A stretch of DNA of 64,000 nt from a bacterium (GTDB taxonomy: Bacteria > Planctomycetota > Planctomycetia > Planctomycetales > Planctomycetaceae): assembly GCA_016125225.1 (NCBI GenBank), contig WGME01000027.1, positions 20,137 through 84,136 of the forward strand, in the 5' to 3' direction. This document shows positions 9,901-18,500 of the stretch, piece after piece. The translations under genes were made by a program, and so were the position numbers. Under the pieces are notes generated by a model that saw only the letters and a list, made by a program, of their open reading frames with translations, did not search any database and was not told the DNA's origin. The number at the start of each line of letters is the position of its first letter. Position 1 is the stretch's first letter.

Positions 9901-11493
9901 CGTCGTGCCGATGAAGCCGCCGCGTGGATGCAACGTCTTCAGCGTGATTATCCTAGTCAGGAAATTACGCCCGGTATGTCGGCGCAGGCGGTCATTCAGT
10001 CGTGGCAAAAAGAATTCGAAGCCCTCTCGGGCAGTGCTCCAAGGGCCTGGCCGGTGGAAGAATGGTCGGCTGTTCGGGAGCAACGTCCGCCGGAATTCCG
10101 TCGTTCCTCGATCGTGGAACAGGTCGGTCCCAGGCACCCGGTGTATGGCAACTGGACATTCGAAATCACGGAAGATGCTCCCTCGATCCTGATTGCTCGC
10201 GATGCCGCCAGCCATCGCCGGTGGTCGGTCGCGTTGCCGTTCGAGTTGATCCAGAATCAGCCCTTTTTCGGCCCTCGCAATTCCGCCCCGCAATTGCACA
10301 TTTCCGGTCCCTACTTCGCCTTGTCGTTCGGTACGGCCTTTCTGGTGTTCGACGTGGCCACACCCAATGCCGTGCCACGCTATCTGTGGCATCGCTCACT
10401 GATGCAGACGACCCCGAATCCAGCCTTGCCAACCATGGCAAACTCGTTGCGAGCATCCGGGGTCACGGTGCGTGTGGAGTACATGCCTAGCGGCCGGAGA
10501 CGAGTTCGTGCCGTCGAAAGTGATTCGTACCTCACGGTGGGCCAGTTCATTGGTGCGAGCACCCAGCAGGTTTGCTATCAGGTGGGGTCTCGCCTGATGG
10601 CCGCTGACCCGGAAACGGGCGAGATCTTATGGATGCGTCGCGATATGCCATCGCAGACCGAATCCGTGGCAGATGATCAGCACGTCCTGCTGCTGGATAC
10701 CCAGAAGTCGGAAGCCTGGGTCATTCGCGCGACCGATGGCGAATTGCTCACTCGGCGACCAGTGCCTTTGGTTGACAATTGGCTGTGGTTTGGCGGTACG
10801 CAGCTTCTCAGCTTCATCGGCCCACCGGAATCTCGCACGCTGGAATGTTTCGACGTTCTCAGTGGGAAGATGATCTGGACGGAATCGCTGGCTCCCACCA
10901 CTCGCTGCACGGTCACGAGTGATGGGCTTGTTGCCTGCCTCGACCAGGAAGGCAGCTGGCGTTTGCTCAATCGCCAGACAGGTATGGAGCATTCGTCGGG
11001 AACAACCCCGAAATTTTCACGTCTCGATTTTGTCTGGGTCCAACCCGAACAAGAGGGATACCTGGTTGTCGCGGGGGCTACGCATCCCGTGGCCAAAGAT
11101 CTGGTGGTGGGGACCTATGAAGGCAACCAGGTGCCGATCGCGGGCCGCGTGCTGTTCATGCCTCAGTCAGGCAAGAAACCAGAATGGCATGTTTCGCTGG
11201 CCCCGACTGCTTTTCAGGTGATTCAGCCCGCGAGCGTACCCATCCTGGCCTTTGCAGGCCGCGTACTGTCACATCCCACCGCGGATGAACCGAACCCCCG
11301 AGCAAGATTCTCGGCGACATTCCTCGACCGCCGCACCGGTAGCGTCGTGTACAAAGCCGATGACCCTGTCGCACCGGGCATGTATCAGTTCGACTTTGAC
11401 GGAGACCGACAGCGCATTGTCGCGAATTTTCTGACCTTCGTCATTGAAATGCGTCCCAAACCCACCACGGCCGCCGAACCTGATGGGCAATAA
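6937..11493 (+). CDS. Giant secreted PQQ-like beta-propeller/TPR protein
   Basis: 1518 residues. The frame opens with GTG at 6937 followed by ATG at 6940; AGGAG at 6923-6927 fits the GTG best (9 bases). Residues 1-24 form a signal peptide (GLLLGLLASHSAAQ). A helical region precedes a first PQQ-like propeller (about 325-760), marked by repeats such as AYDLRTGALQWRS, AVDGGRLEWVIGG and CLDLLTGELKW. A central TPR-like helical stretch (about 770-1050) leads to a second propeller (about 1060-1510), for example AADPETGEILWMR and CFDVLSGKMIW. No quinoprotein catalytic residues can be claimed, so it is probably a structural or assembly protein rather than a dehydrogenase. Planctomycetes have several such large paralogues of unknown role. 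Confidence 0.85.
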   Translation: MMGLRNSIIQSGLLLGLLASHSAAQFGGFQPDPNATERLTPVVPVPGELRSVIEDARQQIAAGETASALVFLQFIIDAPEDFFADPSLRKSLKQSAEDILAEFTPEQLEPYEVQYQAAAQALQRQVLESGHFADRQQLLSRYRMTSVGHNAVRWEALRAYDDGRYLDAARLWEGIASAPANVSETLQHALSWWLVGQPSRAVATLARRQGDGPQLVVLGDQEWQIPAEQQALFPWFTQQVPSRVVSPTAQRQWLMSRGGTNGNGMATPAGPVGARVWTNELDLRFPEWYEGEFGRPGNLVDWRAQLQELVEEYQIEDLLLQPGSQPLVVNDTVIIRTPFDIEAYDLRTGALQWRSALTERALARAMKPIILSEEDEEISLQRRGNARKYLEELLFRDQISGQLTSDGQRVYAVQQPPYLSQESQVSVMIGGLEAAISMTNHLAAYAVDGGRLEWVIGGTRRETPQLLAGTYFLGPPVCIDDQLFVLGEIGGELRLFQLTCDPQPELVWSQVIAAPNFPLQFTELRRLSGLTPAAADHLLICPTSSGLVVAVDPLQRRLVWGYEYPSLEAQLATNVRQVAVLRLQNQMLAGDVDERQSRWLDSAPIIADGHVLLTPRDSHDLHCLDLLTGELKWKQPRGRRLYVAGVRGGKVLLVGREQVEAIDLKSGNPAWQKPLPIVEPSGRGIALADQYLLPLSSGQIMGIDYGTGAIRFQSRLGEGYRPGNLAAGSGALVSLNLASLTAYRSVSEIQEDVAQVLSKQPQDPAALALQGELALLAGDRTAAMRDLRLSLQQQPNLHAGMVYADLMIEGLQANFNQFRGEIDAIDRLITDPEQRSEFITRVAAGFEQSGEYRRAFEQFLRLTLDANPTYQLERLNDQLMVRRDRLIRGHIQSLLAMANPQDREIMEAQLAERAKALIDPEDPESHQRFLDYFDGTRLADEIRLQELNLSTDLSVTERMAAWSRLTDSREPAIAAYAIAKLARAGLDRRRADEAAAWMQRLQRDYPSQEITPGMSAQAVIQSWQKEFEALSGSAPRAWPVEEWSAVREQRPPEFRRSSIVEQVGPRHPVYGNWTFEITEDAPSILIARDAASHRRWSVALPFELIQNQPFFGPRNSAPQLHISGPYFALSFGTAFLVFDVATPNAVPRYLWHRSLMQTTPNPALPTMANSLRASGVTVRVEYMPSGRRRVRAVESDSYLTVGQFIGASTQQVCYQVGSRLMAADPETGEILWMRRDMPSQTESVADDQHVLLLDTQKSEAWVIRATDGELLTRRPVPLVDNWLWFGGTQLLSFIGPPESRTLECFDVLSGKMIWTESLAPTTRCTVTSDGLVACLDQEGSWRLLNRQTGMEHSSGTTPKFSRLDFVWVQPEQEGYLVVAGATHPVAKDLVVGTYEGNQVPIAGRVLFMPQSGKKPEWHVSLAPTAFQVIQPASVPILAFAGRVLSHPTADEPNPRARFSATFLDRRTGSVVYKADDPVAPGMYQFDFDGDRQRIVANFLTFVIEMRPKPTTAAEPDGQ

Positions 11494-11597
11494 GTCTTGC
11501 TGGCTGATCGCAGACGGACCGAGCATTGCAAAGCCGAATCTTTTGCAGCAGACTCAACCGTGCGCGAATGCTGCCGTTCCCTCACCGGATCTGTTCG

Positions 11598-13316
11598 ATG
11601 ACAAATTCTCTGGGCGTTTTCACCAAGTTGGTCTCTGTTAGTCTCATTCTGGCGATGTTCGCCTGGGCCATGCCGGCTGCGACTGCTGACGACGTGGTGA
11701 TCGCCGAGCGGGGCATGGTGGTTTCCGTCTCCGCCCCGGCGAGTGAAGTCGGTCGCGATATCTTGAAGCGAGGGGGCAACGCAGTCGATGCGGCCGTGGC
11801 GACCGCGCTTGCGCTAGCGGTCACACATCCCGCGGCGGGCAATATTGGCGGCGGGGGATTCATGATGATTCACCCGGCTCCCGGGTCGAATGAATCGCCG
11901 ATTTGCATTGATTACCGCGAGGTGGCCCCCCTATCAAGCACACGAGACATGTATGCTCATACCAAGAACGCCCTGGGTCACAAAGCGGTCGGCGTGCCAG
12001 GAACCTTGCGGGGCTTGGAACTCGCTCATGCGAAGTACGGAAAACTTCCTTGGAAGTCTCTGGTGCAACCCGCTGTGCAACTTGCGGCCGAGGGTTTTGC
12101 CATCGATGACTACCTAGCGAAAGAGTTCAATCGGATCAATCACGAGGGAAGCTGGGAGGCCTTCGAGGAATTTCGCCGGGTCATCAAGCCGCCGGGCTTG
12201 CAGGCGGAATGGCACGCCAGCAACACATTTCAGCAACCCGATCTCGCTCTGACATTAACGCACATTGCCAAGAACGGTCCCGACGCGTTCTACAAAGGCC
12301 CTGTGGCGGACCTGTTGATTGCAGAGATGGAAGCCGGCGGCGGTTACATCACCAAGGCCGATTTGGCGGGCTATGAGGCCAAACCACGCTCGCCCATCCG
12401 GGGCACGTATCGTGGCTACGACATCTTTGGCCCCCCACCGCCGAGTTCCGGTGGCACCTGCTTACTGCAGATGCTGAAAATGCTGGAACGGTACGACCTC
12501 AAGTCAAAGGGACGCTGGTCGCCCGACACGGTGCACCTCATGGTCGAATCGATGCGGCGGGCCTATGCCGACCGTGCACGATACCTGGCCGATCCCGACT
12601 TCGTCGACATCCCTGACGATCTTCTGAGCGAACAACACATTGCCGAACTGGTCTCGACCATTGATCTGGCCAAGGCGACCCCCAGTGCCGACGTTGCCCC
12701 TGATATCCCGCTGGTCGCTGAAGGAACCAGCACGACACACTTTTCAGTCATCGACGCCGATGGCATGGCGGTCTCCAACACTTATACTCTCGAATCAAGT
12801 TATGGCAGCCGGGTGATGGTCCGCGGCGGCGGGTTCCTGCTCAACAATGAAATGGGCGATTTCAACTGGCATCCGGGAAAGACCACGACCACCGGCCAGA
12901 TCGGCACGGTGCCCAATCAGATTGAACCCCGCAAACGGATGTTGAGTTCACAGACGCCGACCATCATCGCCCGCAATGGCAAAGTGATCCTGGTCACCGG
13001 CAGTCCCGGCGGCCGGACCATCATTAACACGGTCTTGCAAGTGGTGCTCAACGTCGTCGAGTTCGACATGTCACCGCGAGATGCCGTCGATACACCGCGG
13101 CTGCATCACCAGTGGTTCCCTGACGAAATCCGCTTTGAGGCTCGTAAGTCTTCCGAGTATGCCAAGTTGATTTCTATCCTCGAACAACGCGGCCATCGTT
13201 TCAGCGCCACCAGTTCGCGGCAAGGCGATGCCCATACGATCTGGATCGACCCAGTGACCGGCCATTTCCACGGCATCGCCGACCGCCGCATCAGTGGCCA
13301 TGCGGCGGGATGGTGA
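11598..13316 (+). CDS. ggt: Gamma-glutamyltransferase
   Basis: 572 residues from the ATG at 11598. The frame is open further upstream, but MTNSLGVFTK starts a normal signal peptide ending near AAATAD, as expected for an exported GGT. The large-subunit landmarks are GGNAVDAAVATALALAVTHP and GNIGGGGFMMIH. The processing site and nucleophile lie in TSTTHFSVIDADG: autocleavage before the second threonine of TTH releases the small subunit and exposes the catalytic Thr. The oxyanion-region SSQTP and GSPGGRTI motifs are also present. The enzyme hydrolyses or transfers gamma-glutamyl groups, for example from glutathione. It is separated from the propeller gene by 104 bases. Confidence 0.93.
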   Translation: MTNSLGVFTKLVSVSLILAMFAWAMPAATADDVVIAERGMVVSVSAPASEVGRDILKRGGNAVDAAVATALALAVTHPAAGNIGGGGFMMIHPAPGSNESPICIDYREVAPLSSTRDMYAHTKNALGHKAVGVPGTLRGLELAHAKYGKLPWKSLVQPAVQLAAEGFAIDDYLAKEFNRINHEGSWEAFEEFRRVIKPPGLQAEWHASNTFQQPDLALTLTHIAKNGPDAFYKGPVADLLIAEMEAGGGYITKADLAGYEAKPRSPIRGTYRGYDIFGPPPPSSGGTCLLQMLKMLERYDLKSKGRWSPDTVHLMVESMRRAYADRARYLADPDFVDIPDDLLSEQHIAELVSTIDLAKATPSADVAPDIPLVAEGTSTTHFSVIDADGMAVSNTYTLESSYGSRVMVRGGGFLLNNEMGDFNWHPGKTTTTGQIGTVPNQIEPRKRMLSSQTPTIIARNGKVILVTGSPGGRTIINTVLQVVLNVVEFDMSPRDAVDTPRLHHQWFPDEIRFEARKSSEYAKLISILEQRGHRFSATSSRQGDAHTIWIDPVTGHFHGIADRRISGHAAGW

Positions 13317-13368
13317 TCGTTATTGTTTTTTGTTCGAAGAAAGCCTCATTATCGTCTGAGTTCATCCG

Positions 13369-14604
13369 ATGCAGTCGAAACTAAGCGGCCGTGCAATTCT
13401 CGTCGCACTGATGTCGGTGATTGTATCGGCTGCAGTCTGGTGGACACTCCTCACCGATCTCATGTCCTATCCGGGAGGACCGCCGCAATATGGCTTCCCC
13501 TTAACATATCGGCTGGATTTAGCCGGAATCGCCGAGCGGTTCTATCCGCAAGCGTGTGCATTTGATCTGGTGATCGCGGGCATCACAATTGTGGCGACCG
13601 GATATACGACTGGAAAAGTAGCAGCAAAATCTTCCTGGGTCGTCTGCATCGCCTTTCTGTCCTGTGGCGTGCTGATGCTCTTTTTGGGCTGGTGCCGATC
13701 TGACTTTGCATTAAGTGCTTATTCGCCACTTTTGCCTCTGCTGCTATTTTTTTCAGTGATGCTTCTACTAGCCCTCTGGCCGGTTAGCCTGATTTTCACC
13801 GGATGGCATTTGGGATGCCGATACCTGGGGCAGTCGTTTGCTGCCATCGTTCCAGTCGCTCTGGTTGGGATACTGATTGGCATGTCAGTGTTATGCGAGC
13901 CTCAGGATCTTTATTTCAATCCGACACGCGAAGATATTCCCTCACTGGTTGAGTTACTTTCTGATGAAAGTCCTCGTGTCCGAAGTTATGCCGTTTCTCT
14001 TCTGCAGCGGTTTTGTCCCCTCGACAAGCCAACAGCGCAGGCCATCATCCGTGCGATGTCCGACCCCGATCAAATGGTATCATCGAATGCAATTTCGCTG
14101 GCCTCGGATTTAGGTCCAGAGCGCGCTGCGGCTATCCCGTTGCTGATCGAAAAATTCCTGGAGACAGATTGCTGTGTTCACGAATTGGGTGAAATGAACG
14201 GCCTTGCGAAGGAGGCAATACCCGCCTTGAAATCGAGGCTTCCGGGTGCCGAGGGATATCTCAAGCTGAGCATTTGCCAAGCCCTCTGGAAAATTGAACG
14301 GAATACCGACGAGGTGGTTCCGGCTCTCATTCAACTCCTTGACGATGAATTTGACCCGCTCCGATGTGATGCCGCGGAGTTGCTTGGGCGAATAGGCTCT
14401 CCGGCAAAAGCCGCCCTGCCACGGCTTCAAGAGATGGTGGCGAATGTTACACCGTCACGAGAGCCACAACCGCCGCCCCTCTCGACGAATGGTGAGCCGA
14501 TGGTAGTTGCAGCCACCGAGGCAGACTTCTATCCACGAATTCGTCAGGCAGCACAAACAGCCCTGGAGAGAATCAAGAGGTCCGACGAATCTTCGGTACC
14601 GTGA
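13369..14604 (+). CDS. Membrane-anchored HEAT-repeat protein
   Basis: 411 residues. About five hydrophobic segments fill residues 1-185. The rest is soluble and built of HEAT/PBS-lyase-type helical repeats: DIPSLVELLSDESPRVRSYA, then AIIRAMSDPDQMVSSNAISL, and later PALIQLLDDEFDPLRCDAAE. Such repeats mediate protein-protein contacts. No enzyme motif is seen. The N-terminal membrane part has no recognised family. It starts 52 bases after ggt on the same strand, but its link with glutathione metabolism is unknown. Confidence 0.75.
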   Translation: MQSKLSGRAILVALMSVIVSAAVWWTLLTDLMSYPGGPPQYGFPLTYRLDLAGIAERFYPQACAFDLVIAGITIVATGYTTGKVAAKSSWVVCIAFLSCGVLMLFLGWCRSDFALSAYSPLLPLLLFFSVMLLLALWPVSLIFTGWHLGCRYLGQSFAAIVPVALVGILIGMSVLCEPQDLYFNPTREDIPSLVELLSDESPRVRSYAVSLLQRFCPLDKPTAQAIIRAMSDPDQMVSSNAISLASDLGPERAAAIPLLIEKFLETDCCVHELGEMNGLAKEAIPALKSRLPGAEGYLKLSICQALWKIERNTDEVVPALIQLLDDEFDPLRCDAAELLGRIGSPAKAALPRLQEMVANVTPSREPQPPPLSTNGEPMVVAATEADFYPRIRQAAQTALERIKRSDESSVP

Positions 14605-14662
14605 TATTCGGGAGTGCTGCGTCGAGTTCCTGTCACCACTGGCTATGGTCTAACATTGAAGC

Positions 14663-15505
14663 ATGGAGCTGACAAAATTATTCGCCGCTTCCGCTCATCG
14701 CTGGCAGATGGGGCTGCGGCGGGCGACGGATTTGGCTGAGTTTTTCCAACCGCACGATGAGACGGGCTCGGCGATGACGGAGCGCCGAGATTCTCTGAAG
14801 TCGCATCCCGAACGTTATCTGGCTGAGTTGCTAGAAGCGGCTGTGGCGATTCGTGAGACACTTCGGTTGCTATCCGTATCTGAGGGCGTTGTTCCCGAAC
14901 CACAGTTAAGTGCAACGGGGGACGCGCCGTTACAACTCGGACAAACCTACGAACCCGATGCTGTCTGGCTGGCTCCCGATGCAGCTGGCGACGTTCGCCT
15001 TGTCGGTGGCGTGGTCTGCTTTCCCAGCAGTTGGTCGCTGCCGGACAAGCTCGGTCAGCCGTTATCGCAAGTCCATGCCGTAGTACCCGGGTTGAATGCC
15101 ACTTTGGGTCGGCCGATCGATTCGTTCCTCCGGAAGCTGGTTCCCGGAGATGTCTGGCGTCGCGAGAACTGGGGGCTGAGTGGCGACGATCGGCGGAACC
15201 ATCACCCCTGCTGTCCGCGGACGCCGTTGGAGATATGCCCGCGCGTCGATCAAGTGTGGATCCGCATCGAGCATCAACTGCTGCTGAAGCTGCCACAGTC
15301 GGGTGGCATTCTCTTTGGCATCCGGCTGGAAATCATGCCACTCGCTGCGGTCGTAAGCCACTCTCTGGCTCGGCGTCAGTTGTTGCACCAACTCGAAACC
15401 ATGTCGCCGCTTATCGCGGAGTACAAAGGTCTCACGGCCGCACGCTCGGGATTGATCGACTTACTTCAGAGCGCTGAATCAGTCACGATCACTCTTCCGG
15501 AATGA
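14663..15505 (+). CDS. DUF3445 protein, haem-dependent oxidative N-demethylase-like
   Basis: 280 residues. The core LVGGVVCFPSSWSLPDKLGQ, followed by LSQVHAVVPGLN, then PGDVWRRENWGLS and WIRIEHQLLLKLPQSGGILF, matches the DUF3445 family. Its characterised members are the alpha subunits of haem-dependent oxidative N-demethylase (dimethylamine to monomethylamine); the conserved histidine after Q/I-VH is the expected haem-site region. No partner subunit genes are next to it, so the substrate is open. The 3' end overlaps the 3' end of the convergent giant gene by 17 bases (15489-15505). Confidence 0.82.
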   Translation: MELTKLFAASAHRWQMGLRRATDLAEFFQPHDETGSAMTERRDSLKSHPERYLAELLEAAVAIRETLRLLSVSEGVVPEPQLSATGDAPLQLGQTYEPDAVWLAPDAAGDVRLVGGVVCFPSSWSLPDKLGQPLSQVHAVVPGLNATLGRPIDSFLRKLVPGDVWRRENWGLSGDDRRNHHPCCPRTPLEICPRVDQVWIRIEHQLLLKLPQSGGILFGIRLEIMPLAAVVSHSLARRQLLHQLETMSPLIAEYKGLTAARSGLIDLLQSAESVTITLPE

Positions 15506-18500
15506 GCCGGACCAGTTTGAGATCCATCAGCGCTGGCAGCGGTCGACGGGCTGGCTTGCAGGTGACTGTTTGCACTCCAGCAGACAATTCGAGCTTGCCG
15601 CATTCCATCGTCTGATAGTCGTCCCAGCCTGCGGTGGCCTCGATTTTCTGAGTGACCATGGCTCCGCGAGATGAGACCAGCAAACTATGCCCTGCCGCTT
15701 GTGAGTCGCAGGCGTAGATGATTTCAATGCGATACGTCTTCGACTCCGGCACATCGATGGTCCAGGTCACAAAATCATCGGCACTGCTCCACCAGCCGAG
15801 GTTGCCGTACTTTTCTTCGAGCACGATCGTCGGTCCATAGATTTCGCAGGTCGCCGGTGTGAGCGTAAAGACCCCCTCTGAATCCGCGACCACGCGCTGC
15901 GGCTGATTGCCTGGGAAAGTCTTGCGCGAAGGCAAGGGGACATTGCCGCGGATGAATGCCACCAGATCAGCCAACATCGGCGGCGTGAGTTCTTTTTCGA
16001 GTCCTTCGGGCATCAGCGATTTGTTGATGGCATAGAGTTCTTCGATGTCGTTCCGCAGAATCGTGGTCGACTTGGCTTCTGCGGCGAGCAAGGTGAGGCT
16101 GGTGGCCGTTTCCTGCTGGAGAATTCCGGTATGGACCTGGCCGGAGGTTGTCTGCACGCCGAACTGCAGGAACTTGGTTTCAACCGCCTTGTTGGGATTC
16201 AGTACGGCTGTCACCAGAGCCGTGACGCTCTTATCGGTGAGTGCGGCCAAGTCCGGGCCGACGGCGTGGCCCAAGTCGCCCAGCTTATGACACTGAGCAC
16301 ACCGTTTCGCAAACAGCTCACGCCCCGCCGCCGCATCGTCCTGTTCCGGCATGGACCGCAGGTACTCAGCAATTAACTGAGCACGGGCCTCATCGGACAC
16401 CGGAGCCAACGCATCGTGGGCTCCCTTGCGGACATCTGCATCGCGATGCGATAGCAGAAACTGCGTGGTTTCCGGGTCGATATCGGCCGGTGTGAGTTCT
16501 TCCAGTTCAACTTGCCGCACCAAAGCCTGCGCAATCGCAGGCCGACCTAACAGATGTTGTCGCACCCCTGACCGCAGCGCGGGCGACAGGTTCCGCCAAC
16601 CCATCACAATCTCTTTGCCGACGTCGGATGACCCCAGTTCGCCCGCAAGCTCGATGGCAGCCAGTTGGATGGCCAAGGGTTGTGTCGGTTTCAGCCAGTC
16701 GGGATTGAAAGTCGTATTCCGAGAGGTCTGTCCATAAATCTTCAGCGCATTCGCACGTTGATCAGGAGTAAGGTCCGGTTGCTCAATCATCGGAGGCAGC
16801 TGGTTCAACCAGGCTGACCACTGCTCTGCCAGCTGGGGTTCAACTTTCTGTGTCACTTCCAACCAGCCCGACCACGACTTTCCAGATCGCTTTTGTGCCG
16901 CAAGCCAAGTTTCCACCGCAGCCCACTGCCACGGTTTCGCTTCGGCGGGTGATCCAGCCAGCAAGAGTTTGGCGAACTCGTTGAGCGATTCCGAATCATT
17001 ATTCGCCACCGCATAGATCAATAGTGGCTCCAGCAGCGGATGGCCCGAGGTGGTGAGCCCCGGCGATTTTCGCAGGGCCTGAACCTGCGCTGGGAGATTG
17101 TAAGGCGTCAGAGAACTGAGCAGCATCGCCCGCACATCGGGATCTTCTGTCTGCGAAGCAAGTGTTGCGAGGGCATCGCTGGCCATATCACCCGGTAGTT
17201 CGCCCAATGTTGCGGCGAGTTGCAATTGAATGCCCGGATGCGGATCGTTGGCGAGATTGGCGATTTGGCGAAGCAACGCATCATTGTATTTGGCCAAACC
17301 TTCAGACAGCCGGATGGCAGCGGCACGAACCAACGGATGCGGATCACGCAGCGCCGTCATTAAGTGCTCGGCTTTCAAAGCGTCCAAGGTCTGCAGGGTC
17401 CAGAGAGCCTGAGCACGAACAGCCGGTGCAGAAGAACTTTCGGCGAGATGCGCGAGCACCGGGATTACGGCAGCAATTTCAGCCTGCTGGCTTCGGCGTT
17501 CCACCAGCAACTGCTGCACCATGTCACGTTGCCAGCCGTTGGGGGAATCCAGCATCTTGGCCAGTTCTGGTAATGAAAGTTGACCGAGCCGTGGGACCGC
17601 GCGGGGTTTCGTGCCGGTAGGGTAGACCCGCCACAAACGGCCTTTGTCGTCACCTTCACGGACATTCAACCGCTCCTGCCATTCCTGCGGAATCCACTGC
17701 GGATGCTCAATCACCAGCCGATACATATCCGCGATCCACAGCGATCCATCCGGCCCGGTCTTGAGTTGCGTCGGCCGGAACCAGTTGTCAGTTGAAGCCA
17801 GGAATTCCGACTCCCGTTCACTCTCCAATCGCTGGCTGGAATAGCGAATGCCATCAAACGACAGCACTTCGCGATGGACGAGATTGTGCACGGGTTCGGA
17901 GACGAACGAGAGCTGAGGGTTGAGGGCTAAGTGCTGAGGGCCAGATCCCGTAACCGGACTTTTGCGTTTATCACTCAGCCCTAAACCCTGAGCACTTAGC
18001 CCCGGGACGATGAAATCGTCCCGGAATACCATCGCGGAGCACGCCGATGTGAAGCGGTTCGCGCGGTCGAAGTCGTTGAACCGAGTGAGTGTTTTGCTGG
18101 CGGGGTAGATGGGGGCGGGGCCGGGTTGGTTCGAGACGTCGCGGCGGCTGTCGGGAGGGGCGATGTGCGGGTTACGGCTGAGGTAACGGTCTTCGAGCAC
18201 ATACTGCCACATCGGGCGGCTGTTGTTGTTGCCGAACCAGTGGCCGAAGTCGTCGCATGCCCGGCCGAACTGAGTCTGCCCATTCACCGCTTCCATCTCG
18301 CCGGTTTCGGGTTTGATCCGTAAATCACGGCCACGGATTTCGAGCGTCTTGCCGGTTTTGATGGAAGTAATCGTGCCGCCGGAGTCACCGTTGCCTACAT
18401 ACAGCCAGCCCTCGAGCCCCCAGGTGAAGCCATTCACGCGATGCTGCTGGTTCCCCTCGACGAAGCCGGTGTAGAGGACCTCTCGAACATCGGCTTGCCC

